A program made the translations under genes and the position numbers. Below are positions 9,002 through 20,080 of a stretch of DNA of 64,000 bases, piece after piece. The notes beneath the pieces were generated by a model. That model did no database searches. It was not told where the DNA came from and saw only the letters and a list, made by a program, of their open reading frames with translations. The DNA comes from Histomonas meleagridis. Lineage: Eukaryota; Parabasalia; Tritrichomonadida; Dientamoebidae. The first letter of the stretch is position 1; each line of letters opens with the position of its first letter. Where the stretch lies: assembly GCA_020186115.1 (NCBI GenBank), contig WSYJ01000001.1, forward strand, positions 930,001-994,000. Direction: 5' to 3'.

Positions 9002-11506
9002 TCATCCGCTAAATTTCATTACAGAATTTTCTTCTAATATTTCCAGCTTCGCAATGCTTTCTGCATATTCTTTAGCCTCATTCAATATTTTCTGTGCACG
9101 TTCTCTATCGGCATCTGTCAAAACGTATTTTTCTCCGCTTTCATTTTCTTTTGGGACGATCAATTGCACTAATTGGCTTGTATTTAATGGTGCGATATCA
9201 ACAGGTGAACATAACCCTAAGTCAACAAGTCTTCGTGCAATGTCTTTGGTCATAGATGGTAATGTCATTAAATTTAATAATTCAGTGCGTGCAGCAAAAT
9301 TTAAACGTTGACGAAATCTATTTAATGTTGTAGCTAAAAGACAAGCGCCTACAAGTTCACAAAATTTGGATATTTGGCCAGCAAATGACGAACATTGAGT
9401 TTGTAACGATTGGATTGTACCTCGTTCTACCCGGAATTTCCTTGTTAGCTCTGTCATTGGGCGTTCATTTATGAGCTCCTTAAGGAGAACAGATAAGTAG
9501 ATTTTGTCCATGTTAAGATCAATTTTAGAATTAACACGTCCAAGACCTCCATAGATATTTGGAAAGTCTTGAATACGATCAATTTGATTGTTGTCCATTC
9601 CAGTTATAAGTTGAATAACATGTTTATGATGCGCTATTATATATTGCCACATCTTACTGTTATATGGTTCTGGCTTAATGGTACCTATAACTTGCGTTGG
9701 AATGCAAAGATATAAAAGATGAACTTCATCAAGTAAACAAAGATCATATTGAACTTTTTGTATTGTATTAAACAAAGAAATACCTTCATCAATATCAAGT
9801 GATGATCCAGCAATAGCTTTACCTAAAACAGTTGCATCTTTTTTATTCGGGTCAATAAGTTTTAAATTTATCATTCTCTGTATAGCATCACCAATAATTT
9901 CTTGATTTGGTTCATATTTAAACGTATTCTGCATAAACTTCTGAAATCCATCTTTTGGATTCAAAAGTTTTGTGGATAAACATTGAAGAAAAAACTTTTC
10001 AACATTTCCTGCTTCTCGAAGCCTTGGAACAATGTCTGGAATATTATGTTGTGAAAGAAGTAATATATTTTCAATTTCAGAATCAAGCGTTGAATGTGCA
10101 AATATAAAAGCCTCTCCTGATCGATTTGATGTTCGACCAGCTCTACCAACCATTTGCGTATATTGTGAAGGAGGAATTATAGCATTACCATTAGGAGTCC
10201 ATCTATAAATATTTAAAATTAGAACTCTTGCAACTGAATGAATATTAATTCCAGCACTTAATGTTGTTGTTGCAACTAATATTGAAAGCACTTTTTGTCG
10301 CGCAGCATTTTCTATAAGTTTTCTTTCTTCAAGTAAAAGGCCTGCATGATGAATCCCAATTCCATTAATAAGACATTTTTTAAGAGATTCTTCTAATACA
10401 CCAGATGCTTGCGCAAGCTTTTGGACGAGTAAACGTCTTTCTTGTAGCACTTTTTCAGATGGATGTGGCACTTTTGGAATATTGATGGAAGGGTCGAAAA
10501 GTTTAGATGAAATCATCATTGCTGTTTGAAGTGTTTCACTTCGAGTATTAACAAAAATAAGAACTGTCGAGTCCGGTGAATGAGACAATAAACGCCTAAT
10601 AGGGTCTAATATGTGTAGTGAATCTCCTGGAATGGTTGGTAATGTAGAGATTTTACCTTTGAGTTCTCCATTTGATATTGTATAAAGTCCACCATCATGT
10701 TTTATGAGATATTGCTTTACTGCAGATGGACGTGTATCTGAAACAAATGCAAATCCATTGATCCATTTTGCAATTGTTTGGGCATCTCGAGTATTGATTG
10801 TAGCTGTGAGTCCTATAACACGTGGAGAATGTTCCATTAGCTTAAGTTTAAGAATAAGAGCTTCAATTACTGCACCTCTATGTTCATCACTCATCACATG
10901 AATTTCATCAATAATGACAAGTTTGATAGAATCTGAATACCTTCCAATTTGCGCAGCATTTAGGATTGTGTGAGCTTTTTCATATGTACAAACAGCTATG
11001 TTACCTCGGCGAAAATCCGATCCACCAATATTTTGATAAAAAGGACGAACACTAAAACCAGAAAACCTTCTTTTAAATTCATTATATTTTTCATTTGCAA
11101 GGGCAACAAAAGGAAGAGCATAAATTGCTTTTGCATGAGGATCTGCTTCTAATAATTGAGCAATTGCAACATCAGATGCAACTGTTTTACCACCGGATGT
11201 TGGAACAGATATCATAGCAGACATTCCATTCATCCATTCTTGTCTTGAAAATAAATCAGTCTGCCATTGTCGAAATTTGGTAATTTTTGGAGGAGGAATA
11301 CCATTTAAATAAGAATACTGAAGAAAATTTGGGATATTGAGGTCATCCATTGTAAGTTCTTCCTGTGATTTAAGTTTAATTTTTTGAGGACCAGTATCAT
11401 TAATATTTGGGGGTGATGATTTATCTTTACCAAGAATTAGGGAGAAACCAATACTATCTTTTTCATTATAAATTGATGGATCGCTACTTAAATCATACTT
11501 TATCAT
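9002..11506 (-). CDS. Ski2-family DNA helicase, HELQ/POLQ-type
   Basis: 834 residues. Superfamily 2 motifs appear in order: Walker A PTSGGKT at 102-108, DEIH at 200-203, LTAT at about 234, the GIGIHHAGLL segment, an ATTTLSAGIN motif V region, and QMVGRAGRT motif VI. The PTSGGKT form and the layout match the helicase of DNA polymerase theta and HELQ/Hel308. No polymerase domain follows: the C-terminal 300 residues are winged-helix, ratchet and helix-hairpin-helix-like (DIARRLVDLGLCSPVDIAPLN). The length fits HELQ rather than POLQ. The expected role is unwinding at stalled forks and in recombination repair. A coding-strand AACGGT block lies at 11560-11565, 54 bp upstream. Confidence 0.88.
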   Translation of the reverse strand: MIKYDLSSDPSIYNEKDSIGFSLILGKDKSSPPNINDTGPQKIKLKSQEELTMDDLNIPNFLQYSYLNGIPPPKITKFRQWQTDLFSRQEWMNGMSAMISVPTSGGKTVASDVAIAQLLEADPHAKAIYALPFVALANEKYNEFKRRFSGFSVRPFYQNIGGSDFRRGNIAVCTYEKAHTILNAAQIGRYSDSIKLVIIDEIHVMSDEHRGAVIEALILKLKLMEHSPRVIGLTATINTRDAQTIAKWINGFAFVSDTRPSAVKQYLIKHDGGLYTISNGELKGKISTLPTIPGDSLHILDPIRRLLSHSPDSTVLIFVNTRSETLQTAMMISSKLFDPSINIPKVPHPSEKVLQERRLLVQKLAQASGVLEESLKKCLINGIGIHHAGLLLEERKLIENAARQKVLSILVATTTLSAGINIHSVARVLILNIYRWTPNGNAIIPPSQYTQMVGRAGRTSNRSGEAFIFAHSTLDSEIENILLLSQHNIPDIVPRLREAGNVEKFFLQCLSTKLLNPKDGFQKFMQNTFKYEPNQEIIGDAIQRMINLKLIDPNKKDATVLGKAIAGSSLDIDEGISLFNTIQKVQYDLCLLDEVHLLYLCIPTQVIGTIKPEPYNSKMWQYIIAHHKHVIQLITGMDNNQIDRIQDFPNIYGGLGRVNSKIDLNMDKIYLSVLLKELINERPMTELTRKFRVERGTIQSLQTQCSSFAGQISKFCELVGACLLATTLNRFRQRLNFAARTELLNLMTLPSMTKDIARRLVDLGLCSPVDIAPLNTSQLVQLIVPKENESGEKYVLTDADRERAQKILNEAKEYAESIAKLEILEENSVMKFSG

Positions 11507-11589
11507 TAATTATAAACGTCCAGGTGACTTAATTTGATGTAAAGTAGCGAAAAATAGAAACCGTTTAAATATGCGCGCAGTCATAGATT

Positions 11590-12175
11590 ATTGCACAGCA
11601 TTTTTATTGATATCTTCTTCTGCAAGTAAATAAATAATTTGAGAATTTTTATTTTTAGTTGCACATGTTAGTGCTGTTTTCTGTATTTTAAATGATTACC
11701 TAATATTGTTATTTAATATTCTGAAAATAAAATAAACCACATTTTATCTTCTGCATTTTATCAATCCCTTTTTGCTCTAGAAGTAATATTGCTATATTTG
11801 TATGACCTCTATCACATGTATAAATTAATGCTGTTTTAATTTATTTTTATTAAAATCAAATATTACTTTGAAACACTAAAAAACTGAAATAAGCGCGTAA
11901 TATGTAAAATATATATCTTTAGCATTGATATCAATTCCTTCTTATTCAATAAGTAATTCAACTATTTCTATATTACCTTGCCTAGATGCAAAAATAAGTG
12001 CTATTTTAAATAATTTAAATAATTTCCAAATATTATTTTGAAATGTCAAATTATTAAAATAAATATTATCTTTTGCATTAATATCAATTCCTTCTTGTTC
12101 AAGAAGTAATTTAACTATTTCTGTGTGACCATTTTCAGATGCTTTCATAAATGCTGTTTCAAATATTTTGAACAA
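11590..12175 (-). pseudogene. Degenerate ankyrin-repeat array
   Basis: At least three ankyrin units are readable on the minus strand. The best is 11942-12175 (TAFMKASENGHTEIVKLLLEQ, then IALIFASRQGNIEIVELLIE). It ends at a TAA (11942-11944) where the repeat consensus has Gln, and the homology continues in frame beyond the stop (EGIDINAKDIYF). Further units appear at about 11760-11850 (TALIYTCDRGHTNIAILLLEQ) and 11595-11690 (TALTCATKNKNSQIIYLL), separated by stops. The ankyrin units are spaced by a FQNNIWKLFKLF segment that also occurs at 54.9-55.1 kb. No start region is present, so this is a fragment. Confidence 0.75.
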
Positions 12176-12197
12176 TTAGTGTATTGTTAATATGTGA

Positions 12198-12413
12198 ATT
12201 TGCAAATTCAATGTCCTTTACCAAATAATTCGCCGTTATAGAGAGCAACAAATTGGTGAACTTCAAAATATGCATTCGCAAAGTCAATTTTATGATAGTC
12301 ATCCGGGAATGAGTACATTCGAGAACCCATATGCTATACCACAAAACAACGTGAACCAAGGTAATCCTTATGTTCGAATGACTCCACCTTCGGGAAACAC
12401 ATTTTACTTTTAA
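12198..12413 (+). pseudogene. Orphan 3' coding fragment
   Basis: A 71-codon open frame with protein-like composition unlike the AT-rich flanks: RRYREQQIGELQNM, then a Ser/Gln/Pro/Asn-rich tail (SHPGMSTFENPY, NPYVRMTPPSGN) ending in a stop at 12411-12413. There is no ATG at its head and it abuts the ankyrin array. It looks like the C terminus of a gene whose 5' part was lost or replaced. The parent gene is not recognised. Confidence 0.5.
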
Positions 12414-12557
12414 ACAGCACTTTACGTAAAAGCGCAATATTTTAAATATATTTAAGATATTGTTGAAAATGTTGAGTTAATTTGATAATTAAATTTTTCA
12501 AATCAATTTATCTCTTCAGGATGTAAAAAAATAGGTTGATAACAAACAAAATTTATT

Positions 12558-13142
12558 TTAGGCAAACAAAATAAAACAAGGACCCGTTTTGGTTAGACGA
12601 ATTTGATCAGCACCACTTGATATAGGGCTCATATTTAACGCTTGCAGATCATTAGTTGGTTCAATTTGAGATAATATATCAAAAATCATTGATTCTCTTT
12701 CGAATCCAGGCTGAAGGCTTAGCCAATTAAAAAATGTTAATTGATTTCCAGGAGGCAAAGTAAGAGAGCTTACTCTATTATACACTCTAACCATATTGAA
12801 CCGACTTCCTTCAAAATATCTTTTTACGTAATAATCTAATTTTCCGTATTTATGTGAAAAAAAAATAAAATCATCAAATGTCATTCCCATAACAATGTCC
12901 AAGCATGATCCGATGCCAATGACTTCTGATGGTAATATTCCTTTAAAATTATAATTTGAAATAATTTTAAAATGGATTTTCCAATTTGGGCAATTTTTTT
13001 GCTCGCATTGATCCTCACAATATAGAAATGGATAGCAGTGTTTGATTTGAATGGATTCGATTAGATCGCCCATTCCCAGTTTTGGCAGAAGCTTCTGGAT
13101 AAATAGTTCGGATTTCTGAACGGTTATTAAAGTAAATTCCAT
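12558..13142 (-). CDS. Uncharacterised 194-aa protein
   Basis: Not recognised. It has balanced composition, no signal peptide and no membrane segment. A Cys cluster occurs at about 36-51 (CYPFLYCEDQCEQKNCPNW), which could bind a metal. The middle holds a hydrophobic alpha/beta stretch (VIGIGSCLDIVMGMTFDDFIFF). The C terminus has a Pro/Ser-rich linker. The start at 13142 is supported by the GC-rich block GGGGTGCCCC (13147-13156, coding strand), which lies 4 bp upstream, as at other starts of the window. Confidence 0.65.
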   Translation of the reverse strand: MEFTLITVQKSELFIQKLLPKLGMGDLIESIQIKHCYPFLYCEDQCEQKNCPNWKIHFKIISNYNFKGILPSEVIGIGSCLDIVMGMTFDDFIFFSHKYGKLDYYVKRYFEGSRFNMVRVYNRVSSLTLPPGNQLTFFNWLSLQPGFERESMIFDILSQIEPTNDLQALNMSPISSGADQIRLTKTGPCFILFA

Positions 13143-13390
13143 TTTCGGGGCACCCCAAGCGATCAGAACCCAAAAACAATTTTCCTAAAATCATAAAAAA
13201 TTATTTTAATTTATTTCAATTTCAAAAATGAAATCAGCATTAATCATGTTTTGAAGTATGTTTTATTAAAGAGAATTTTACGAATATAAATTTTTTAACA
13301 AATTTGTATCTTCGATCACTGCATTATCCTAATTTAGGAATTTATGCAATACATTTCACTACAAAAGAAAAATTATTCGATAAATTTTTA

Positions 13391-16300
13391 TTATAAACCT
13401 GTTTTTCTTTCTATTTCATTCTGTATCATTTTCATCAGTTCGCTCAACATTTCGTCCACGCCATCGAACTGGCCGACTACAATTGCGTTTGCCTCATTTT
13501 CACATTTCAAAACATTTTTCTCTTCGATTTCGTACACATTTATAGTCTCATTAGTATTTCCCCATTTCCCTGTGACCGCTTCGACCAACTCATTTTTAGA
13601 GAATTTCGAAGCGAACTCGAAGAATTTCTTAAACATATCTCTCACATTCTCAGATTTAACATTAATATAATTAATCACATTGTCATCGATATCATTACAA
13701 ACACAAATGTTCTCGCGAAATTGTAAAACATTCATTTCAAAACTATTTTCATTCACTCCGGAGACAGCACAAAAGATTTTTCGGAGATTTGATTTCGAAT
13801 TTAAATAACATATTTTCTGACATAATCCAAAATCAAGTTCAATTTTTTGCGGATTACCAAATATTAATCCATAAATTGCAGCTTTTTCATGTTTCTTCAT
13901 ATTATTAATATTTTGTATTAAATCATCAAAATTATAATCATTATATTTAGGATACAAACTCCTAAATTGTATAAGCCGATCTTCAAAACTTAATAATTTA
14001 TAGTTATTATTTAACAAATGAATATTACTGAAAATTGTTCTGTTTGAATTTTGCGATAACCGCCGAAGTAAACTATTGTAAAACAACAAAACTTTGTATT
14101 CAAAAATTGAGGAAAGCGGATTACTTTTGTATGTATCTATTGAAATTTGATCGGGCTCAAAACTGCACAGTAATTCAATTGAGTACAACGGTTTCCATTC
14201 AAATACTTGCTTCTTAATTTGATTTGAAATTTTTTCTTCGTTAGCGATAAAAGTACGATAAGAAAATTGAGCTCTTTTAACGTCATAATTATTTGAATTT
14301 GGCTTTACGTATATTGAATACGGAGGAAGTATCACAAATGAATTCAATTTTATTTTACAAATTAATTTGCAAAAAGTTGGATCGTTTGATATATCAAATT
14401 CATAATTTTCTGTAGTTGTTGTGTCATTAATCGACAAAAATATAAATTCATTTTCATTTTGAGGTGAATTTTGGAAGTTAACAATTTTTTGATTAATTGG
14501 AACAATATAAGAAACAAAAGAAGTTGCTTCAAGGTAATTAATAAGATAATTTTTTAATGGGAAATTATTTAATGAAGAATTCAAATAGAAATAAATTTCA
14601 TCATTATCATAATTAATATTTTGATGATAAATATTGGGATAATTTTTAATAAACCATTCATTATTTTGATCGTTTCCGTTATTAACGTTCTTCGGTAATA
14701 AACCGTTTATCAAATTTTTGAGTGAATTGAAATTTGAATTTTCGACAATTTTCTTAATAATTTCTAATTTTTCATAAAATATCTTTGAATCATTACATAT
14801 ATATAACAAGATAGTAATTGTTGATTTAATATTTTCCAAATATAATTCATTTGTTTTTATATGATTTATTAAATGATTAATAAAATCGATAAAAACATTT
14901 TCATCATTTCGAATATATAATAAAATTTCTTTAATGAAATTATAAATTTGTAATTTCTTTGTGTTTATATCCTTTAAGTTAATTATTTCTTCATTTATAT
15001 TTAATTTATTCATTAAACATAACAAATATTTACAAAAGTTATTTAAGTTCTCGACAAAAATTTTTGGATTCTTTGTATAATATGTTAAAATTTTCTCTTT
15101 AAAATAAGAAGAAAGTTGTAACTCTGTAATTTCGATATATTTATTTCGATATAATTTCGATATAACATTTGGCATGAATTCAATTCCTTCTTTAATTAAT
15201 TCGACATTTTTATATTTATTTAAATTATCGATTTCCAAAATTTCATTAATTTTAATATTATAATTTCCAAATGTTTTGGAAGTAATTTCTAAATAGAAAT
15301 ATATCATTTCACATTCGGAATTAATTTTTATTATGTTTTCATTATTTATATTTATAACTTTTAGTTTAGAATTAATGTTTAAGATAAATTCATTTGATAT
15401 TTCAAATTTAATCGATTTATAACAACAATTTTTAGTTAATTGATTAACAATTAAATATAATTTCCCACATTGTAATTTAATGTTTAATAATAAATCATTA
15501 TAAGGATGAATTGGAGTTGAATATGTTTCAATGTTTTCCATAAATGATATTATTTCTCCATTGATATCATTCGTTTTAATACTTCCATTTGAATTTGGTA
15601 CTTTATAATTAAATGAAAATGTTGGAATTTTGATAAATGATATTAAATATGAATTAGTGAAACGTTTTAATATATTAAAAAACTCAAAATTAGTATAATA
15701 TAATTCATTAATATTAATAATATTTGAATTATTATTTATAAAATTCGTTCGAAATGTTTCATCTTTAATAAATTCATATAAACTTGAATATTTAAATGAT
15801 GAATTATTTGAGTTATTAAATATATTATAAATTTCAGTATAATATTTCTTTAAATATTTCGCTTCGAATTTGTTCTTTTGGATAATTTTAATGTTAGAAA
15901 TGTTTTGTATATTAAATGTTTCTTTATTATTATATAATTTAAATTGCGTTGAAGTAATTTCTTTGATTTTACCTTTAACATTAAATCCATTATATAAAAA
16001 TTTAATGTTTATAAATGGACGGAATACATCAATATGATTATTAGTTATAGCATAAAATGTCATAATGAATTCATTTGTTGGATTATTTAATAACTTTTCG
16101 AAATATTCCAAAAATTTCAAATTTTGTTCAATGATTTTATTCTTAAGGAAATTAATTAATAAAAATATACATTGATAATGTATAATATTATTATCTTTTT
16201 GTAAGAAATAATTTGTTTTTCGATTTAAATAATTTCCGATTAAATTAATTATAAATGTATAAATTTCTTCATTAAATTCTTCTAAATTTAATACTTTTAA

Positions 16301-19300
16301 TAAATAATATATAACATTATAATCACCAGTTCTAATACAAGAAATATAAAAATTATTTTCAATTTTAACTATTTTAGTAGCAGAAGATATATAAATTTTT
16401 AAGATTTTTTTGATTAATTTTTCACGTAATTTATGACCAAATATTTCAAATGAATCGAATTTGATTTCCATTTTGTTTTTATATTTTATTTTTCTTGATA
16501 TTAAAAACAAATTCTTATAACAAAGTTTTAATTGTTGTAAGTTTAATCCTTTAATTTGTTGTTTAAATCCTGGGTTTTCTATATAAAATATTTCAGGTAT
16601 AAAACTTTTTAATGGAAATGTTCGAACTAATTTTTGATAATAAATTGTTGGAAGTAATATAAAATATTTTATATTATTCTTAAACTTTTTATATAATAAT
16701 GATAATATAATTTTTGTTGAATTTTTCATGTTATTATCACATAACATATCAATTAATTTTATTGTAATACATTTATTAGGATCTGTAATTAAATTAAATT
16801 TGATTTCATTCATTAAATATTTATATACATTGATAAATAATTGTGGTTTAATTTCATTGACTTTTTTACATTTTTTAATTAATTTCTCTTTTGTAATTTT
16901 ATTAGAACGATAATAATTAAATAAATTATTCATTAATTCATTAATGTTTAAATCATTTATATAATGATTTTGTATAGTTTCAATTATAATATCTTTTAAT
17001 TCTTTATCAATTCCAATATCTTTAATATTTATTTCATTAATGTTCATATTTAAAATATAATTCATATTATTAAAATGATAAAAATTATTATCATTTTTCA
17101 TTAAATGAAATGCTAATAAAAATGATAAATATATTGACTTTGTTAAAAGTATAATTTCATTATTCGAATTATTATTTTTCTTATTATTATTCACATCGAA
17201 ATTCCCAACATTATAAAAATATGATATTAATTCATATGAATATTTCGTCTTTTTATAATAATGTCGTAATAAATGTACAATCTCTGAAAACGTTTTATAT
17301 GAAACTGATGAAATAAATCGTTGATAACTCCAATTATCATTTTCATATTGCTTAAAATCAGATTCAAATTGACGGTATAAATAGTCCATAAAGATAATGA
17401 ATACATTTGAATTAAGTCCTTCTTCACTATTAATATATTGGAAAATTATTTCACGTAATAATGTTAATGCTTCATCATCATGTTCAAATGATGTCTTTAA
17501 TGCTATAGAACATAAATTATTAATCGATTTCTCAGTTAAAACTTTAACTAAACATCGTGACTTAGGTAAAAACTTGAAAATCATGTTTTCCATGTTTTCT
17601 TTCTTTTCATCTTTTTTCATCTTCTCGGAATTCCGTTTCTCTTCTTCATATAGACATGATAATGCAAAGATCTTCTCGAGAATTATTGATGTGAGTTCTT
17701 TATCGCCACTACAAAACGCATCTAATGATGATAATATAGTATATGATATTTCATTGATATAAAAACTATAACGTTCATCAGAGAAATAAAGATTAAACTT
17801 CTCTAAGAGATCTTGAAGACCATATTTGCCTTGGAAATTATGATTTGAGATGTCAAGACTTTTTAGATAATTATCTAAAAATATGATGATTGCTTGAGAT
17901 GTGTTCCGATTGTCTCTTTCGATAAACCCGCATAGTATTTTGATCGAATCTTTGTCTAATGGCGTCCATTGATCAGAATGAGTTAATGGTAATTTGGATT
18001 CTGAGCCGATGAAACGTGAGGCTAAAACAGCTAATGCTTTACTATAGACATTAACTACGTCATCATAGGTACTTAGTGATGGTTTATCAAAATCTTCTTC
18101 TGGAGTTGAAAATCCAACCATCCAAGGTGGTAAAGTAAATAATGAATCCATCATTACAAACTGTTGGTCATAAATTAGGCAATGTGATGGAATAGTCTTA
18201 TCAAAAAACCATGATTTTAAATTTGGAGCATTTGATAAAACTACATCATGTTGATGAACACCAGTACTAACTAAAAAGATTCTACATATTGTAATATTCT
18301 CGGATGTTAATATAAAACTTATATAAGTCCCATTTGTTGCTATTAGAGCCTTGTTCTTAAACCGTTGAGGAAGTAGTTCGGTAAACGGTCGTTGTAGTTT
18401 GTTTTTGCCAGGCTTCAAATAAACGTTCTTCACAAACAAGATGCAATCAAGCTCAAGTTTGAATACCTTAAGTTTTGGACTATCGCTAAATAAAACAGAA
18501 TAAAAAAAACGACCATCATCAACTACAGGAGGTGTAAACTTATCGGCCATATTCATAATATGACCTGCATGTGATATTGGTGTGGAATATGCAAAATTAG
18601 ATGAATGATCAATTAAAAGTGCAGGAACAGAATCAGAACAAAGAATAAGAGAACCATTTTGGATGGTTAACGAATATGGTTCATCAGGAAAATTAGGTTC
18701 TGGTGGAAGAGTTATTTGTCTAATTTCATTAATTTCACGTTGTTGAAGTGGTATGGCATAAATGGTTGGACCTCTACAGCCAATGTAAACCGTTGTTTCG
18801 GTAGTAACAATTGCTGTTGTTGAAACTGGAATAATATTATCAATTTTAATTTTTTGTGATTTGGTGGGTGAGTAAACTTCAACATCTGTAAGGGGTATAG
18901 AAACCCTTGGAACCACCTCAAAGTTAGGATAAAATAAAGGTGGAAGTTCGGAATTAAGTAATAGCTTAATAGCTTGTAAAGAAAGCTGCTTTTCTTCTCT
19001 TGTAAGTTTAGCGCTCCGAGGAGGTGGGTCACTTAATAACTTCAATATCCATGAAAGTGTCATGATATATGTGCAAAAACATAATTTCAATCCATATTGA
19101 TTATTTGAGAAAACAGTTTGTGTTTGTGCTGAAACAAGATACATTGGGATCATTACAGGTGTAATATTTTGAAGTTTCAAAAAAAATCGTTTTAATTCAT
19201 CTTTTGAATTTAATGTTTGTATTCTATACGTATTACCTCCCGTCTTACTTAAATTGAGGTTGTCTTGTTCAGAGTTTGTATTTGATGACTTTTCTTTTTG

Positions 19301-19444
19301 ATTATGTTGTAACAAAGAATTAGATGCTTGAAGATTCGATTCGTTATCAAATTTTACAAGAATTTCATAAGCTTTTTTAATGTCGTCGTCGCTTGCTAGT
19401 TTTGGAATATTTTCCAATATGAAATCCTCATTTTCTTCGGTCAT
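13391..19444 (-). CDS. Very large Asn/Ile/Lys-rich protein, unknown function
   Basis: 2017 residues in one uninterrupted frame, which argues that it is functional despite extreme base composition. The N-terminal 500 residues have ordinary composition with beta-rich repeats (TTVYIGCRGPTIYAIPLQ, NGSLILCSDSVPALLID), possibly a beta-propeller. The middle 1000 residues are dominated by N, I, K, Y and F. The last 150 residues return to ordinary composition (MFKKFFEFASKFSKNELVEA). I see no catalytic motif. A very large scaffold or divergent ubiquitin-ligase-type protein is conceivable, but the final cysteine region expected of a HECT ligase is not visible. An ACCGTA word (19472-19477) lies just upstream. 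Confidence 0.8.
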   Translation of the reverse strand: MTEENEDFILENIPKLASDDDIKKAYEILVKFDNESNLQASNSLLQHNQKEKSSNTNSEQDNLNLSKTGGNTYRIQTLNSKDELKRFFLKLQNITPVMIPMYLVSAQTQTVFSNNQYGLKLCFCTYIMTLSWILKLLSDPPPRSAKLTREEKQLSLQAIKLLLNSELPPLFYPNFEVVPRVSIPLTDVEVYSPTKSQKIKIDNIIPVSTTAIVTTETTVYIGCRGPTIYAIPLQQREINEIRQITLPPEPNFPDEPYSLTIQNGSLILCSDSVPALLIDHSSNFAYSTPISHAGHIMNMADKFTPPVVDDGRFFYSVLFSDSPKLKVFKLELDCILFVKNVYLKPGKNKLQRPFTELLPQRFKNKALIATNGTYISFILTSENITICRIFLVSTGVHQHDVVLSNAPNLKSWFFDKTIPSHCLIYDQQFVMMDSLFTLPPWMVGFSTPEEDFDKPSLSTYDDVVNVYSKALAVLASRFIGSESKLPLTHSDQWTPLDKDSIKILCGFIERDNRNTSQAIIIFLDNYLKSLDISNHNFQGKYGLQDLLEKFNLYFSDERYSFYINEISYTILSSLDAFCSGDKELTSIILEKIFALSCLYEEEKRNSEKMKKDEKKENMENMIFKFLPKSRCLVKVLTEKSINNLCSIALKTSFEHDDEALTLLREIIFQYINSEEGLNSNVFIIFMDYLYRQFESDFKQYENDNWSYQRFISSVSYKTFSEIVHLLRHYYKKTKYSYELISYFYNVGNFDVNNNKKNNNSNNEIILLTKSIYLSFLLAFHLMKNDNNFYHFNNMNYILNMNINEINIKDIGIDKELKDIIIETIQNHYINDLNINELMNNLFNYYRSNKITKEKLIKKCKKVNEIKPQLFINVYKYLMNEIKFNLITDPNKCITIKLIDMLCDNNMKNSTKIILSLLYKKFKNNIKYFILLPTIYYQKLVRTFPLKSFIPEIFYIENPGFKQQIKGLNLQQLKLCYKNLFLISRKIKYKNKMEIKFDSFEIFGHKLREKLIKKILKIYISSATKIVKIENNFYISCIRTGDYNVIYYLLKVLNLEEFNEEIYTFIINLIGNYLNRKTNYFLQKDNNIIHYQCIFLLINFLKNKIIEQNLKFLEYFEKLLNNPTNEFIMTFYAITNNHIDVFRPFINIKFLYNGFNVKGKIKEITSTQFKLYNNKETFNIQNISNIKIIQKNKFEAKYLKKYYTEIYNIFNNSNNSSFKYSSLYEFIKDETFRTNFINNNSNIININELYYTNFEFFNILKRFTNSYLISFIKIPTFSFNYKVPNSNGSIKTNDINGEIISFMENIETYSTPIHPYNDLLLNIKLQCGKLYLIVNQLTKNCCYKSIKFEISNEFILNINSKLKVININNENIIKINSECEMIYFYLEITSKTFGNYNIKINEILEIDNLNKYKNVELIKEGIEFMPNVISKLYRNKYIEITELQLSSYFKEKILTYYTKNPKIFVENLNNFCKYLLCLMNKLNINEEIINLKDINTKKLQIYNFIKEILLYIRNDENVFIDFINHLINHIKTNELYLENIKSTITILLYICNDSKIFYEKLEIIKKIVENSNFNSLKNLINGLLPKNVNNGNDQNNEWFIKNYPNIYHQNINYDNDEIYFYLNSSLNNFPLKNYLINYLEATSFVSYIVPINQKIVNFQNSPQNENEFIFLSINDTTTTENYEFDISNDPTFCKLICKIKLNSFVILPPYSIYVKPNSNNYDVKRAQFSYRTFIANEEKISNQIKKQVFEWKPLYSIELLCSFEPDQISIDTYKSNPLSSIFEYKVLLFYNSLLRRLSQNSNRTIFSNIHLLNNNYKLLSFEDRLIQFRSLYPKYNDYNFDDLIQNINNMKKHEKAAIYGLIFGNPQKIELDFGLCQKICYLNSKSNLRKIFCAVSGVNENSFEMNVLQFRENICVCNDIDDNVINYINVKSENVRDMFKKFFEFASKFSKNELVEAVTGKWGNTNETINVYEIEEKNVLKCENEANAIVVGQFDGVDEMLSELMKMIQNEIERKTGL

Positions 19445-20080
19445 TTCTTGGTATCAAAGAAAACTGCCAAAACCGTAGATCAATATTCATTTCCATTGAC
19501 TTTTGCATATAAACGGTTTTTAATATTTCAATAATTTATCCAAAAGTAGGATTATTTAATTCTGATATCTTTTTAAATGCCTTCAAATTCACATTGTAAA
19601 TGTATAATTCAACAATTAGAATATGTAATATATAAACTGATTTATACGTTGACAAATACTTTCGCTTCGATGATTATACCGATAAAAGATTAACATAAGC
19701 ATTAACATATTATACATCTGTTCAGTATTGATAATTAAATGATTCATAAATGAAACATTATTTTTTATAATATGATTTATAGATCAAGAAATATTTTTTC
19801 TTTAAATGCGAAAATAATTAATATAAGAAATCATTTATTAACATGCATTTATTAAATGACGAAAAAAAATCAATGAATATCTATATGAAGAAATTAATCA
19901 TGTTTATAAGAAGTTAATTCTGATGTAGAACAACATCGAATTATTTAAAAATTTTACATCATGATGTTCAAATTTGAATTTCATGAAATTCAATATTTTC
20001 TTTTGAATTGTTAACAAATTTTTGCGCATAAAAAATAAAGTACGCAAATTTACAAAAATGACATTTAGATATATTTACAA
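19445..20080. other. AT-rich intergenic region
   Basis: Divergent flank between the 2017-aa gene and rubrerythrin. It has ACCGTA and AACGG words near 19472 and 19512. Otherwise A/T-rich with no gene or repeat seen. Confidence 0.45.

Noticed and set aside
13391-13850. HECT ubiquitin-ligase domain at the C terminus of the 2017-aa protein
   Set aside because: The FSKNEL-like stretch is suggestive, but no catalytic-Cys region or HECT C-terminal motif follows.
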